This document shows positions 1 to 7,580 of a DNA stretch of 31,577 nucleotides, piece by piece. The first letter of the stretch is position 1. The number at the start of each line of letters is the position of its first letter. Both the position numbers and the translations under genes were made by a program. Source of the stretch: JBBIWA01 sp037439425 (lineage in GTDB: Bacteria; Acidobacteriota; Blastocatellia; RBC074); assembly GCA_037439425.1 (NCBI GenBank), contig JBBIWA010000072.1, forward strand, positions 1 through 31,577. The letters run 5' to 3'. Below the pieces are notes generated by a model. It was given only the letters and a program-made list of their open reading frames with translations, did no database searches and was not told where the DNA came from.

Positions 1-206
1 CACGAGGCAAGCTCGTGGCATTTGTAGTCGCCGCCAGTGAAAAGATTTGGGTCAGGACAAGCTTGAAGGATCACCCAACTACCGCTTCAGGGGATTCTCA
101 GAACTGTTTAGCCTTATCCTGGCGCGCGTGGGCCTTGTGCCGTGGAGCTTCACGTTTGTGGCTAACATCGACGTTTTTTCCTAAACGCTCTCAATTCGCG
201 CTTACA

Positions 207-354
207 GTAGCAAGAATCGTGAGACTCCTCTTTGAATTTCGGATTGCGAATTGCGAATTGCGGATTTGGTAGCAAGGAGCGTGAGACTCCTCTTTGAATT
301 TCGGATTGCGAATTGCGAATTGCGGATTTGGTAGCAAGGAGCGTGAGACTCCAC
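207..354. repeat. 62-bp tandem repeat, about 2.4 copies
   Basis: Copies start at 207, 269 and 331 with a period of exactly 62 bases; the third is cut short at about 354. Copies two and three are nearly identical, and each full unit contains a smaller internal TTGCGAA repetition. A related 24-base piece with the same GTGAGACTCCAC end recurs at 397-420. No protein-like reading frame runs through it. Non-coding tandem duplication is the simplest reading. Confidence 0.85.
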
Positions 355-521
355 GGCGCAAGACTGTGGCCTCTTCAAGCTACGGCGATCTGTTCGGTAG
401 CTAGGATCGTGAGACTCCACGTTGCCGAACGCCCAAGCTCAGCGGCGGCGGCCGCGCTTCTCAGGTCAGCTTCAGCCGCTCGCTGGGCGGCATGGCGCTC
501 GTACTCCCGCTTCAGCCACTC

Positions 522-634
522 GTAGGTGGGACATGCCGGGTTGCCTGGGCAGTGTCGAGCGCTCTGTCACTTTCGGCTGTTCTCACCCCCCGGTAAGTGA
601 GACATTCCAGGGTGCCTGGGCAGTGTCGAGCGCT
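522..634. repeat. Two copies of a 42-bp direct repeat
   Basis: Copy one is 522-563 and copy two is 593-634, 71 bases apart; they match at 37 of 42 positions and their last 22 bases are identical. Together with the 62-bp repeat they make up most of the recognisable content of the first 640 bases, which hold no supported gene. Copy two ends just beyond the stop codon of the minus-strand gene at 641. Confidence 0.75.
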
Positions 635-640
635 TGTGAT

Positions 641-1951
641 CTAGTGCCCACCTTGCGGCGGGTACATCGCGGGCGGGCGGTCCAAGTCGATTCGTTCGAC
701 GTCACTCCAGGGCACGTACTTGGGATGCTGACTGCCGTCGACGAAGATCAGCAGGCCAGCATTCCTATCACCCAGATCACCGATTCGCTCTAGCTGTAGC
801 TCCTCGCCGTTATAGAGCCTCACCCTGGCGCGCTCTTCGCGGCCGGAGAGCACGATTGAGGCGATGAGCCCGAAGGGGATGGTATAGTCCACGCCCTGAA
901 ATGGGGCGTCGAGCGTCTCAGTGGTCTCGCTCTCGTCGAGGTCGTATACCAGCCGCCCAGCGAGGCGGTGGCCGTCGTGTGTGATGACGGTGCCGGTGAG
1001 GGGGCGGCCGGGCGGAAAGTCGCCGTAGGCGGGACTGCTGCCCCCGGGGCTGAAGTCGATGCGCTCGAAGGCGTCCCAGGAGATCAGCACTCGGCCGTAG
1101 CGCCGATCGTCGACGTAGACCCCGAGGTTGTCCTGGCCGGCCTCGCGGGTGCCTGAGAGCAGCAGCTTGCGGCCGTCGAGCAGCGTTATCAGCGAGCTCT
1201 TAGCGGAGTGGCGCGCGATGGAGCGGATGGTGTCGAAACGCAGACTGAGCTCACCGCCAGCGGTGTGGCCGTTGAGCTCGTCGGAGCCGAGGCACTCCTT
1301 CCGGTTCCACTGGACGAAGCCGGTGAAGTCGCCCTGCCGCGTGTGCACTGTGCCGTGCAGCCGGTGGGGGAGGGAGCCTGCCTGGGTGACGGGCAGAAAC
1401 TCTATGGTGCGAATCCACAGACTGTCGAGGTCGACAACGCCCCGCCTGCTGTCCCACACGCGTACGCCGTCGTCGAAGTCACTGGCAGAGAGGCGATCAA
1501 GATCGAAGCTAGTCCCGCTCTTGAGCGTCACCCGCACGTTGCGGCCGTGCGCCTCGATGCGCGAGATGTCGCCGAAGCGTGCCATGAAGAGTCGCCCGAG
1601 CTCGATCGGAAGCTCCCGTTTCGCGATTTCGATGCCGAAGATCTTGATCGGGCGGCGCTGCTTGGGCAGCTGCTCGGGCGGCACTTGATGGGCCCAGGGG
1701 TTCTCCGCCTTGAAGCCATTGAAGTAGTCGCCCCAGAACGCTTCCTGGTCGCCTCCCCAGCGCAGCCGCCCTTCGTATGTGGCGCCGCCGCGGATAGTGA
1801 CACGGCCGTAGAGGAAGCTCGGGTGCGCCGCAGCCGCGGATGAGGTCGGTGTGGCTGATTCGCTTTCCTGCTTGAGGACCCAGTAAGCGACGATGGCGAG
1901 GACAACGAGCACAGTGGCGAATGCCCCGCCGGCGATGGTAGCTCTCTTCAT
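641..1951 (-). CDS. Membrane-anchored protein with three internal repeats, function unknown
   Basis: The product is 436 residues and I do not recognise a named family. Residues 9-26 are one hydrophobic segment behind a short basic N-terminus, so the rest is probably periplasmic or surface exposed. The body is a threefold repeat (about 48-187, 199-301 and 319-425). Each unit starts with a GxVxxxxGxxxxG strand pair (GRVTIRGG, GTVHTRQG, GTVITHDG), has a hydrophobic I-x-x-I segment (FGDISRI, FDTIRSI, FGLIASI), then a VxLxxG block, and ends in IEF/IDF/IDL after a Trp (SLWIRTIEF, WDAFERIDF, WSDVERIDL). This suggests a repetitive beta structure. The start is supported by a GGAGG ribosome site just upstream, and the ATG overlaps the stop of the preceding small ORF. 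The gene is real; its role is open. Confidence 0.8.
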   Translation of the reverse strand: MKRATIAGGAFATVLVVLAIVAYWVLKQESESATPTSSAAAAHPSFLYGRVTIRGGATYEGRLRWGGDQEAFWGDYFNGFKAENPWAHQVPPEQLPKQRRPIKIFGIEIAKRELPIELGRLFMARFGDISRIEAHGRNVRVTLKSGTSFDLDRLSASDFDDGVRVWDSRRGVVDLDSLWIRTIEFLPVTQAGSLPHRLHGTVHTRQGDFTGFVQWNRKECLGSDELNGHTAGGELSLRFDTIRSIARHSAKSSLITLLDGRKLLLSGTREAGQDNLGVYVDDRRYGRVLISWDAFERIDFSPGGSSPAYGDFPPGRPLTGTVITHDGHRLAGRLVYDLDESETTETLDAPFQGVDYTIPFGLIASIVLSGREERARVRLYNGEELQLERIGDLGDRNAGLLIFVDGSQHPKYVPWSDVERIDLDRPPAMYPPQGGH

Positions 1952-2142
1952 GGTAGGCTCCTCCAGGGTGCTGGCCGCGTGTACGTGGTCATCCTGGCGC
2001 TGCCCGAACCCGTAAATAGCGCCAGGGTGTCAGACAATCTTCGTGGAACTCTCGGCAGCCCTCGGACCAAGGCACAGAGCTGCCGGCTGAGCTCAATTTG
2101 CACTCTCGCGAAGACATCGAGATCCACGTTGAGGAAAATCAT
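1948..2142 (-). CDS. Small ORF overlapping the repeat protein, possibly a shrunken gene remnant
   Basis: This 64-codon frame starts at an ATG preceded by an uninterrupted GAGGAGGAGGAG purine run, a very strong ribosome-binding stretch; a longer version from 2181 would translate that run as polyglutamate. It begins MIFLNVDLDVFAR. Its TGA overlaps the ATG of the 436-residue gene as ATGA, which suggests translational coupling. The opening and the later CALVRGLP..PRRL segment remind me of a roughly 200-residue uncharacterised family in Acidobacteriota, with the part between missing. That resemblance is from memory and unverified. It may be a deletion remnant or just a coupling leader peptide. Confidence 0.4.
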   Translation of the reverse strand: MIFLNVDLDVFARVQIELSRQLCALVRGLPRVPRRLSDTLALFTGSGSARMTTYTRPAPWRSLP

Positions 2143-2301
2143 CTCCTCCTCCTCCTCAGTCTCCTCAGTCAGACTAGCCATCGCTCATATCCGCCCACGG
2201 GCCTCGCCTGTGACCTTCGTGACCACAGCATACTCCTTAGGCCATTTACCAGGGCTGTCGTCACTTGCGCGTGACTGTTTTGCGAATCCGCCACTATGAC
2301 A

Positions 2302-2812
2302 CTAACACAAGACTAGTGGCGCCGCCTGGGCAGGCGCGAGTGCTGCGACTGACGGGGCTGCAGCAGCTGCGCTCAATGGAGCGGTAGACGTGTCATCTGC
2401 AGGTTGCCTCAGATACTGCAAGCCTATCCACGCCATCGGAATGAGCCAACCCACATCACTAATATGAGTGACCAATTCGTCGCGCAGAATGCGACCAAAC
2501 AGAAACACTACCGCGCCCAATGCCAGCAACAAAGCGACCCAAGGCGGTATAACTTTCGTGCGGAATAGTACGATGCCCAGAACCAATAAGCTAAGGGGAA
2601 AGAGAATGCTAGGTAAGAAGAGCATCAGCACCGAGGCTCCCCACTGCTGTGCTTCCAGGGGCAATTGCTACCTCAACGAGCGCCTGCTCGAAGATGCCAT
2701 CCACGCTAAAATTGTTTCCAGCGATGCTTGAATAAATGCCTAACAATAGACCAAACACGGCATAGCGTGGTATTTTCTCGCCTGCCAGCGGTGACTTTTC
2801 AAGGCCCACCAT
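2302..2812 (-). pseudogene. Frameshifted small integral membrane protein
   Basis: Two overlapping minus-strand frames look like one membrane protein. The N-terminal part (from the ATG at 2812, beginning MVGLEKSPLAGEKIPRY) has one hydrophobic helix and runs in one frame to about 2660. The C-terminal part, in another frame from about 2662 to 2302, has three hydrophobic segments (LPSILFPLSLLVLGIVLF, PWVALLLALGAVVFLFG, VGWLIPMAWIGLQYL) and an Ala-rich tail. Neither part is a complete protein alone, so I infer one frameshift near 2650-2665. The fold resembles small four-helix hypothetical membrane proteins; no function can be given. A sequencing error would give the same picture. It lies 41 bases downstream of the DUF1648 gene on the same strand. 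Confidence 0.45.
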
Positions 2813-2853
2813 GCGGTTGTTATACGGCTCCTTCACACTGCCAACCGCCCGTC

Positions 2854-3360
2854 TTATCGTTCCCGATAAGACTTTAGAAAGTAAAATTCGAGCGTCGCAC
2901 AAATACTCATCAGCGCAATAGCCAAGAAGCCCTCTCCTAGTCCGGTGGTATTGCCTAGTGCTGTCTGAATTGTCCTCCAAACAATCCATAAGAAAATCCA
3001 GACTCCCACAGTCTTCAGACCAAGTAACAACTGTCGCGCACACCGGTACTGCCTCTGAGCGTTCTCTGGGGTAATGCGCCAAGGATAATTGAACCGATGT
3101 GGGTATTTCGATAGGAGTGATAGCCCCACATAGAGTAGTACCGAGAGCATCGGCAAGGTTAATACCCAGACCTTGGCTCCCCAAGCATCAGCCTGGCCAA
3201 CCAATCCGAAGTGCTTTGGCACTTGATCCGGCAGGCTCTGCCAGAAGTGGATCGGCAGTGCAACTATTAGTGCTACCCCAATCAGAGCAATGGCCTCTAT
3301 CGCCCGCTCAATGCTGGACTGAGGAATCTCTAGGACGGGTCTTGTCTCTGCTACCTTCAT
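2854..3360 (-). CDS. DUF1648-domain membrane protein
   Basis: The protein is 168 residues from the ATG at 3360, which has GGGAG about 8 bases upstream; a longer reading frame to 3564 runs through attC-like DNA and is unlikely to be translated. Residues 25-60 hold a transmembrane segment followed by LPDQVPKHFGLVGQADAWGAK. That is the DUF1648 signature (LP..VP.HF...G..D.WG.K) seen in SdpI-type and other small membrane proteins. Further hydrophobic segments follow near residues 60-80, 115-130 and 140-160, so about four helices are expected in the inner membrane. SdpI homologues give immunity to a membrane-active toxin, but DUF1648 alone does not prove that role. The next gene on the strand is a second, broken membrane protein. 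Confidence 0.7.
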   Translation of the reverse strand: MKVAETRPVLEIPQSSIERAIEAIALIGVALIVALPIHFWQSLPDQVPKHFGLVGQADAWGAKVWVLTLPMLSVLLYVGLSLLSKYPHRFNYPWRITPENAQRQYRCARQLLLGLKTVGVWIFLWIVWRTIQTALGNTTGLGEGFLAIALMSICATLEFYFLKSYRER

Positions 3361-3391
3361 CGCTAGACTCCCAAAAACACGTTGGACATTC

Positions 3392-3460
3392 ATTGGCCTC
3401 TTCACGTCCCGGTTCAGCGGTGGCGCGCAGTGCCGTCCGTTGTAACCGCTTGTTAGGCGA
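3392..3460 (-). repeat. attC-like recombination site 1
   Basis: Read on the minus strand it opens with GCCTAAC at 3458-3452, matching the RYYYAAC core of an integron attC site. Next come paired arms CGGTT-A-CAACGG and CCGCTGAACCG. These form an 11-bp imperfect stem with one bulged A, the feature that sets strand choice in real attC sites. The distal core, expected as GTTRRRY, is degenerate (around GAAGAGGC). It lies just upstream of the DUF1648 gene in the orientation expected of a cassette boundary. No integrase gene is in the window. Confidence 0.5.
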
Positions 3461-3586
3461 CCGCTGCTTTCATCCAGAGGCGCTTCATTCAGGACTTCTC
3501 CTTGATCAACGGCTTGCTGAAGCCGCCGTACTTCATCGACTAGTCCCATAAAGCGTAGACCCAAACTAGTTAGAACAGTATTCTAC

Positions 3587-3661
3587 TTAGATCGGCGGCT
3601 TCTCACCAAAGACCGTGCGCTGCAGGATGCCGAAGCGGATCATCTTGCGCATCTGAACCAT
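3587..3661 (-). pseudogene. Short C-terminal gene fragment
   Basis: A 24-codon minus-strand frame, beginning MVQMRKMIRF and ending in EKPPI and a stop, reads like the conserved tail of a larger protein rather than random sequence. An in-frame stop lies only five codons upstream of its first Met. I cannot name the parent family. It sits between attC-like site 1 and the protoglobin gene. Confidence 0.2.
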
Positions 3662-3775
3662 TTCGTAAGTACCTTACCAAACAGTGCCTTCTTTACAGCG
3701 TCTTACGAGCTTCGTATTCTTACGTAGCGACAATCGCCTGCAAATTCAACAGCAAAATATGAAAGGAGACTTTCT

Positions 3776-4372
3776 ATGAAAGAAACAACGAACATTGCCG
3801 GATATACCTACGGAACCGATGCGGTTTCGCGCTCGCCCGTGACACTCGCCGATTTCGAGCTGATGAAGAAGAGTGTCTTGTTTGACGATGAGGATGTCAA
3901 GTACTTGCGTCTCTCGCAGGATGTGCTTAAGGATCAGGTCGAAGCGATCCTCGATGTCTGGTACGGATTCGTCGGTTCAAATCCACACCTGCTAACGTCG
4001 TTTGCTGGCAAAAGCGACGGCAAGCCGCTTAGTGACTACCTGGGAGCAGTCCGCAAGCGCTTCGGGCAGTGGATCCTCGACACAGCCCGAGCCGAATACG
4101 ACCAGAAGTGGCTCGACTACCAGCACGAGATCGGCCTCCGCCACCACCGTACGAAAAAGAACCGCACCGATAACGCGCCATCAACCGAAATCGTGCCTTT
4201 CCGCTACTTGTTCTTGCTGGTCTTCCCCGTGACGTTCACGCTCAAACCGTTTCTCGCAAAGAAGGGGCATGCCCCCGAGGAGGTCGAGAAGATGTACACG
4301 GCGTGGGTTAAGTCCTGCCTCCTGCAGGTGACGTTGTGGAGCCATGCGTATGTGAAAGACGGAGACTTCTGA
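3776..4372 (+). CDS. Protoglobin (single-domain heme globin)
   Basis: This 198-residue protein is a complete protoglobin, the globin-fold heme family that binds O2, CO and NO and is also found as the sensor half of globin-coupled sensors. Supporting features are the N-terminal extension ending in IAGYTYG, the helix with VLKDQVEAILDVWYGFVGSNPHLL, and the conserved WLDYQHEIGLRHHRTKKN segment at about residues 112-129. I take a His in IGLRHH (123 or 124) as the proximal heme ligand. The C-terminus (WVKSCLLQVTLWSHAYV) is the last globin helix. No signalling domain follows, so it is a free-standing cytoplasmic globin for gas binding or NO/O2 handling. The ATG has AAAGGAG 8 bases upstream. It runs opposite to its neighbours, with attC-like structures on both sides. 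Confidence 0.9.
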   Translation: MKETTNIAGYTYGTDAVSRSPVTLADFELMKKSVLFDDEDVKYLRLSQDVLKDQVEAILDVWYGFVGSNPHLLTSFAGKSDGKPLSDYLGAVRKRFGQWILDTARAEYDQKWLDYQHEIGLRHHRTKKNRTDNAPSTEIVPFRYLFLLVFPVTFTLKPFLAKKGHAPEEVEKMYTAWVKSCLLQVTLWSHAYVKDGDF

Positions 4373-4400
4373 AAAACTACTGACGCACGGAGATATATTT

Positions 4401-4468
4401 CCTGACCACCTGGCAGCTTCCAGCTCAGCGGCGGCCGAACACCGTACGCTGCAGCTGCTTGTTAGCCA
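4401..4468 (-). repeat. attC-like recombination site 2
   Basis: On the minus strand it reads GGCTAAC, then AAG, then arms CAGCT-G-CAGCG and CGCTG-AGCTG, which pair over 10 bp with a single bulged G. The loop region contains TACGG and GGCCG. The outer arms GGC and GCC can close the structure. The core is one base off the RYYYAAC consensus and the distal core is weak. Orientation is the same as site 1, about 1 kb away, with the protoglobin gene lying reversed between them. Confidence 0.5.
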
Positions 4469-4903
4469 CCATCTAAGATCAGCCTTGCCCCTAACCTCTA
4501 GTTCCCGGTTTTTTGACGATTGAGTAGAGGTAAGCAGCGAAGGGGGCAAGCTCCCTTCGCCGGCGTTGTTCATCCTTAGGGGTAACAAAACTACGAGACA
4601 GGAGAACAAAGCCTGGGTAGCTTACTATCAGAGCTAGTCAATGTCATACACTTGTTTCGGTGCGCCAAGCAGGACTTGGTAGGTATCAAGCGGCTAACCT
4701 TATTTCGATTCGCTACCAGAGGTCTCGTCAGCTCTAGCCTGTTATTGAACAGACAGACTCGAAGAGCCACCACTTTCTCACCACCATCCCAGCTCCAGCG
4801 GCCAGGCGGAACCATTGGTCCGAGCACAAATCGGGTTGCATCCCCCTGCGACTGGCTCACTACTTATCGGTAAAGTTCCTGGGGTTTGCACTCCAAGCTT
4901 TAT

Positions 4904-5006
4904 GCTCTCGCCCGCCTGCGCGGGCTGATGGTTTGTGATCCAAGCTGGTGGTCTGTGATCCAATCTGATAGGCCTCCGTTGCTGCTATCGCCCGCGTGTG
5001 CGGGTT
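4904..5006. repeat. Pair of short GC-rich hairpin repeats
   Basis: Two related 23-26-base hairpins (CCCGCCTGCGCGGG around 4911-4924 and CCCGCGTGTGCGGG around 4991-5004) share a preceding GCTMTCG and lie 80 bases apart. Between them GTTTGTGATCCAA is followed by the near-copy GTCTGTGATCCAA. No gene is convincing from 4377 to about 5060, and this is its only clear structure apart from attC-like site 2. Confidence 0.5.
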
Positions 5007-5066
5007 AGCTTGATTTGGTGATTGCCCATTTCTATCAGGCGACCAAGTTTGCTCCGAATCGAAGCT

Positions 5067-5216
5067 TATCGAGGCCGAGGGGTAGTGCGACTGCCGCAAG
5101 GCAGAGAGGTTGAAGCAGAGCAGGACTTCGCTCAGTGCATTAAACTCAATCCCGACCTGCAGCTCACGCTGGAGCAGTTCATCAAGGCGGCCAAACAACT
5201 GTTAGCGGTGAAATAG
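5067..5216 (+). pseudogene. C-terminal remnant of a TPR protein
   Basis: The frame reads EAYRGRGVVRLPQGREVEAEQDFAQ, a nearly perfect tetratricopeptide repeat (A/G at positions 8 and 20, NP at the end), followed by a capping helix LTLEQFIKAAKQL and a stop at 5214-5216. An ATG at 5022 keeps the frame open, but the residues before the TPR look unrelated, so the upstream part of the gene is missing. TPR proteins of this type are scaffolds. Probably a decayed gene end left by rearrangement. Confidence 0.5.
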
Positions 5217-5396
5217 CAAAGTCGCTTTATGAGTGGGCCGGTGAGGTGTATGCTATGGCCACTGCGATAGGGGATTTCATTGCTTGCCATCACCGTTCAT
5301 TGATCCGAGATGTTACGCTCAGCTTGTCTTTGAAAGCGACAAGCAACTCGTCTTCTGAACGCTTGAGTGGCAGCAGGCTGCGCGTGAAAGGATGAG

Positions 5397-6728
5397 ATGA
5401 GTAGTCGCATGGCCTCCGCTGCGGATCCGGGCAGCACTCAATCCGAGGTGACGATTCGTTTGGGGCTGCGAAAAAACCTGGTGCAATTTTCGCTGCTCGT
5501 TTTGATCAATGCCTTCGTCGGCGCGATGGTTGGGCTGGAGCGCGCGGTGTTGCCACTCATCGCGGAACAGGACTTTGGTCTGGCTTCGCGCAGCGCCATC
5601 CTCTCATTCATCGCCAGCTTCGGCGTCGTCAAAGCCGCGACCAATCTGTTCGCGGGCAGATGGTCAGATCGCGTCGGGCGAAAAAAATTACTGATGCTCG
5701 GCTGGGTAATTGGCTTGCCAGTTCCGCTGCTGGTGATCTGGGCGCCAGCCTGGAGTTGGATTGTCTTCGCCAACATCTTACTGGGCATTAACCAGGGACT
5801 GTGCTGGTCCACCACCGTGATTATGAAAATTGATCTGGTGGGGCCAGCACGGCGCGGGCTGGCGATGGGGCTGAACGAGTTTGCTGGCTATCTGGCCGTA
5901 GCCTTAAGCGCGCTGGCCACTGGATACATCGCTGCTGCCTATGCGTTCAGACCTCAGCCGTTTTATCTCGGCGTCGCGATCGTTCTGCTCGGACTCACGC
6001 TTTCAGCCCGCGCGAAGGAGACGCGAGGACATGCCCGATACGAAGCGCAACTGGTCGCCAAAGCGAATGGCCCATCTGAGCAGCTCTCTCTAGCTCAAGT
6101 ATTCTGGATCACCAGTTGGCGAGATCGCGCGCTCTTCAGTTGCAGTCAGGCAGGGATGATCAACAATCTCAATGACGGGATGGCTTGGGGATTGTTTCCA
6201 CTCTTCTTCGCGCAAGGCGGTCTGGCGGTGGAACAGATAGGACTGCTGGCCGCAGTCTATCCTGCGATGTGGGGAGTGCTTCAGTTAGGGACTGGCTGGT
6301 TGAGCGATCGCTGGGGACGCAAGTGGATGACCGTTTCTGGCATGATCACGCAAGCAGCGGGCATCTGGTTGATTGCGGCTACCGGTGATTTCACCAGGTG
6401 GTTGATCGCTTCTGGGTTGCTTGGCATAGGCACGGCGCTCGTCTATCCGACCTTACTGGCGGCCGTCAGTGACGTAGCTCATCCGCAGTGGCGGGCATCA
6501 GCAGTGGGAGTCTATCGGTTATGGCGCGATGGGGGATATGCGCTGGGAGCTGTGCTGTCAGGTCTGCTCGCCGACCTGTTCGGCCTGACTATGGCAATCG
6601 CGTTGATTGGCGCGCTCACCCTCTTTTCCGGCATCATCATCGCTCTGGCCATGCATGAAACACTGCCTGCGAAGCGCCAAGCTAAGGAAGAATACCCGAT
6701 CAAAGGTCACAACGGATTGGAGACCTGA
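5397..6728 (+). CDS. MFS family transporter
   Basis: The 443-residue protein has the twelve hydrophobic segments of a major facilitator superfamily permease. The loop 2-3 signature is GRWSDRVGRKK (about residues 87-97), and the related DRWGRK occurs near residue 304, at the start of the second half. A long charged loop (about 203-230, RAKETRGHARYEAQLVAKANG) separates the two six-helix halves, as usual. The substrate cannot be told from sequence; drug, metal or sugar export are all possible. The ATG at 5397 has AAAGGA close upstream; a second ATG four codons in is an alternative. It stands alone on the plus strand, 180 bases after the TPR remnant and before a broken nucleotidyltransferase. Base use resembles the surrounding housekeeping-like genes. 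Confidence 0.9.
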   Translation: MSSRMASAADPGSTQSEVTIRLGLRKNLVQFSLLVLINAFVGAMVGLERAVLPLIAEQDFGLASRSAILSFIASFGVVKAATNLFAGRWSDRVGRKKLLMLGWVIGLPVPLLVIWAPAWSWIVFANILLGINQGLCWSTTVIMKIDLVGPARRGLAMGLNEFAGYLAVALSALATGYIAAAYAFRPQPFYLGVAIVLLGLTLSARAKETRGHARYEAQLVAKANGPSEQLSLAQVFWITSWRDRALFSCSQAGMINNLNDGMAWGLFPLFFAQGGLAVEQIGLLAAVYPAMWGVLQLGTGWLSDRWGRKWMTVSGMITQAAGIWLIAATGDFTRWLIASGLLGIGTALVYPTLLAAVSDVAHPQWRASAVGVYRLWRDGGYALGAVLSGLLADLFGLTMAIALIGALTLFSGIIIALAMHETLPAKRQAKEEYPIKGHNGLET

Positions 6729-6776
6729 GTGATCCTCTTTGAAGACTGCGCGCTGATGTTCGCCAAGAGGAAGTTT

Positions 6777-6971
6777 ATGGAACATGAGGCCGTCAAGTAG
6801 GTGCTGCGGCGGCTGAATGAGCGTGGGGTGCGTTATTGCCTGGTCGGTGGGATGGCGCTGGCTCACCATTCCACTGCGCGCCTGACGCAGGATGTGGATA
6901 TTCCGGTGCTGCCGCAAGACTTGCCGCGGGTCTAGCAGTTACTCAAAGGACCCCAACAGCGCGGGACTGCC
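6777..6971 (+). pseudogene. Broken MNT/AbiEii-like nucleotidyltransferase
   Basis: The frame from the ATG at 6777 (AGAGGA just upstream) reads VLRRLNERGVRYCLVGGMAL, then AHHSTARLTQDVDI. This is the GG...DxD active-site region of the small nucleotidyltransferase fold used by MNT antitoxins, AbiEii toxins and related enzymes. In-frame TAG codons at 6798-6800 and 6933-6935 interrupt it, and the homology ends where the 199-bp direct repeat begins at 6972. It is therefore both nonsense-mutated and truncated. The metal-binding DVD pair is still readable. Such enzymes often belong to toxin-antitoxin or phage-defence loci, which fits the DUF433/DUF5615 pair next door. Confidence 0.65.
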
Positions 6972-7170
6972 GTGGTGCTGATCTTTTATCGTCGGCTTGA
7001 TCGAGATGAATTCAGAGAAAGTCTCCGCCGCAGAGATCACCTACATCTGCCAGAGCTTGCTGGCTATGGTCTACACCCCGCAGGATGAGCAGAAATACCG
7101 CGCCCAGATTGAGTGGTTGAACGGCGAATTGGAGAAGCTGGGATGGAGTGATCGGCGCTATGATCTTCAA
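6972..7170. repeat. 199-bp direct repeat, left copy
   Basis: Matches 7919-8117 at 195 of 199 positions with no gaps, offset 947. Its left edge coincides with the point where the nucleotidyltransferase homology ends. Its right edge falls near the 3' end of the small ORF it carries. The mismatches are confined to the stretch around 7072-7098. Confidence 0.95.
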
Positions 7171-7176
7171 AGCTGA
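7006..7176 (+). CDS. Small hypothetical protein, left repeat copy (truncated)
   Basis: A 56-residue frame starting MNSEKVSAAEITYICQSLL lies inside the left direct repeat. It has a Glu/Leu-rich amphipathic second half (AQIEWLNGELEKLGWSDRRYD), consistent with a short helical protein. It stops two codons after the repeat ends (QS then TGA), while the right copy stays open. The changes between the copies are silent or conservative apart from Tyr/Cys and Lys/Arg, which hints at past selection. No ribosome site is evident and the family is unknown to me. Confidence 0.4.
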   Translation: MNSEKVSAAEITYICQSLLAMVYTPQDEQKYRAQIEWLNGELEKLGWSDRRYDLQS

Positions 7177-7235
7177 CAGAAGCCACGCGCCGGGGCTTTA
7201 GCTTCTTCGGGGCCGCGCCCTCGTCTGAGGATCGC

Positions 7236-7266
7236 TTGTCTGCTCTGGCCGCAGTAGCAGTATAAT
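7236..7266 (+). promoter_or_regulatory. Possible promoter of the toxin-antitoxin pair
   Basis: A perfect TATAAT lies at 7261-7266 with TTGTCT at 7236-7241, a 19-base spacer and so slightly long. The start codon of the antitoxin gene follows 20 bases after the -10 box with GGAGG between, giving a very short leader. Confidence 0.4.
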
Positions 7267-7286
7267 GACCGTGCGGAGGTTGAACT

Positions 7287-7580
7287 ATGACAGACCAGCA
7301 AGAACTGACAGTCAAGATCGACTCTGAGGCTTCAGATTCGGAACTCGTTCCGCCATCTGACCCGCGTTCGGCATTCCTCTCCATCAATCCCCAGAGATTG
7401 GGTGGCGTGCCGGTCTTCAAAGGAACCCGTGTTCCGGTCAGCTATCTCTTCGAGTACCTGAGTAAAGGGAAAAGCCTGGAGACGTTTCTTGATGATTTCG
7501 ATGGTGTACCCCGCGAAGAGGCCTTGGCCGCGCTCAAGATGGGATACGAAAAAATGATGGAAGGACTGCCCAGCCTGTGA
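7287..7580 (+). CDS. DUF433 antitoxin-like protein
   Basis: The 97-residue product has the full DUF433 domain at about residues 33-95: INPQRLGGVPVFKGTRVPVSYLFEYL, then the KSLETFLDDFDGVPREEALAAL helix pair. DUF433 proteins have a winged-helix-like fold and typically act as the DNA-binding antitoxin of a toxin-antitoxin pair with a PIN-like DUF5615 partner, which is exactly what follows. The first 30 residues are an acidic, probably disordered tail. The start has GGAGG 8 bases upstream. Its stop codon overlaps the GTG start of the toxin by 4 bases, so translation is coupled. Autoregulation of its own promoter is likely by analogy. The pair lies between two 199-bp direct repeats. Confidence 0.88.
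   Translation: MTDQQELTVKIDSEASDSELVPPSDPRSAFLSINPQRLGGVPVFKGTRVPVSYLFEYLSKGKSLETFLDDFDGVPREEALAALKMGYEKMMEGLPSL

Noticed and set aside
968..1843. Plus-strand frames of 62, 186 and 211 codons
   Set aside because: Antisense to the repeat-containing 436-residue gene, with compositions typical of shadow frames.
2813..3184. Upstream part of a 191-codon minus-strand frame starting at 3184
   Set aside because: It overlaps the DUF1648 gene in another frame; only its part below 2812 looks like a membrane protein.
4591..4873. Overlapping frames on both strands
   Set aside because: No ribosome sites and no protein-like pattern in either direction.
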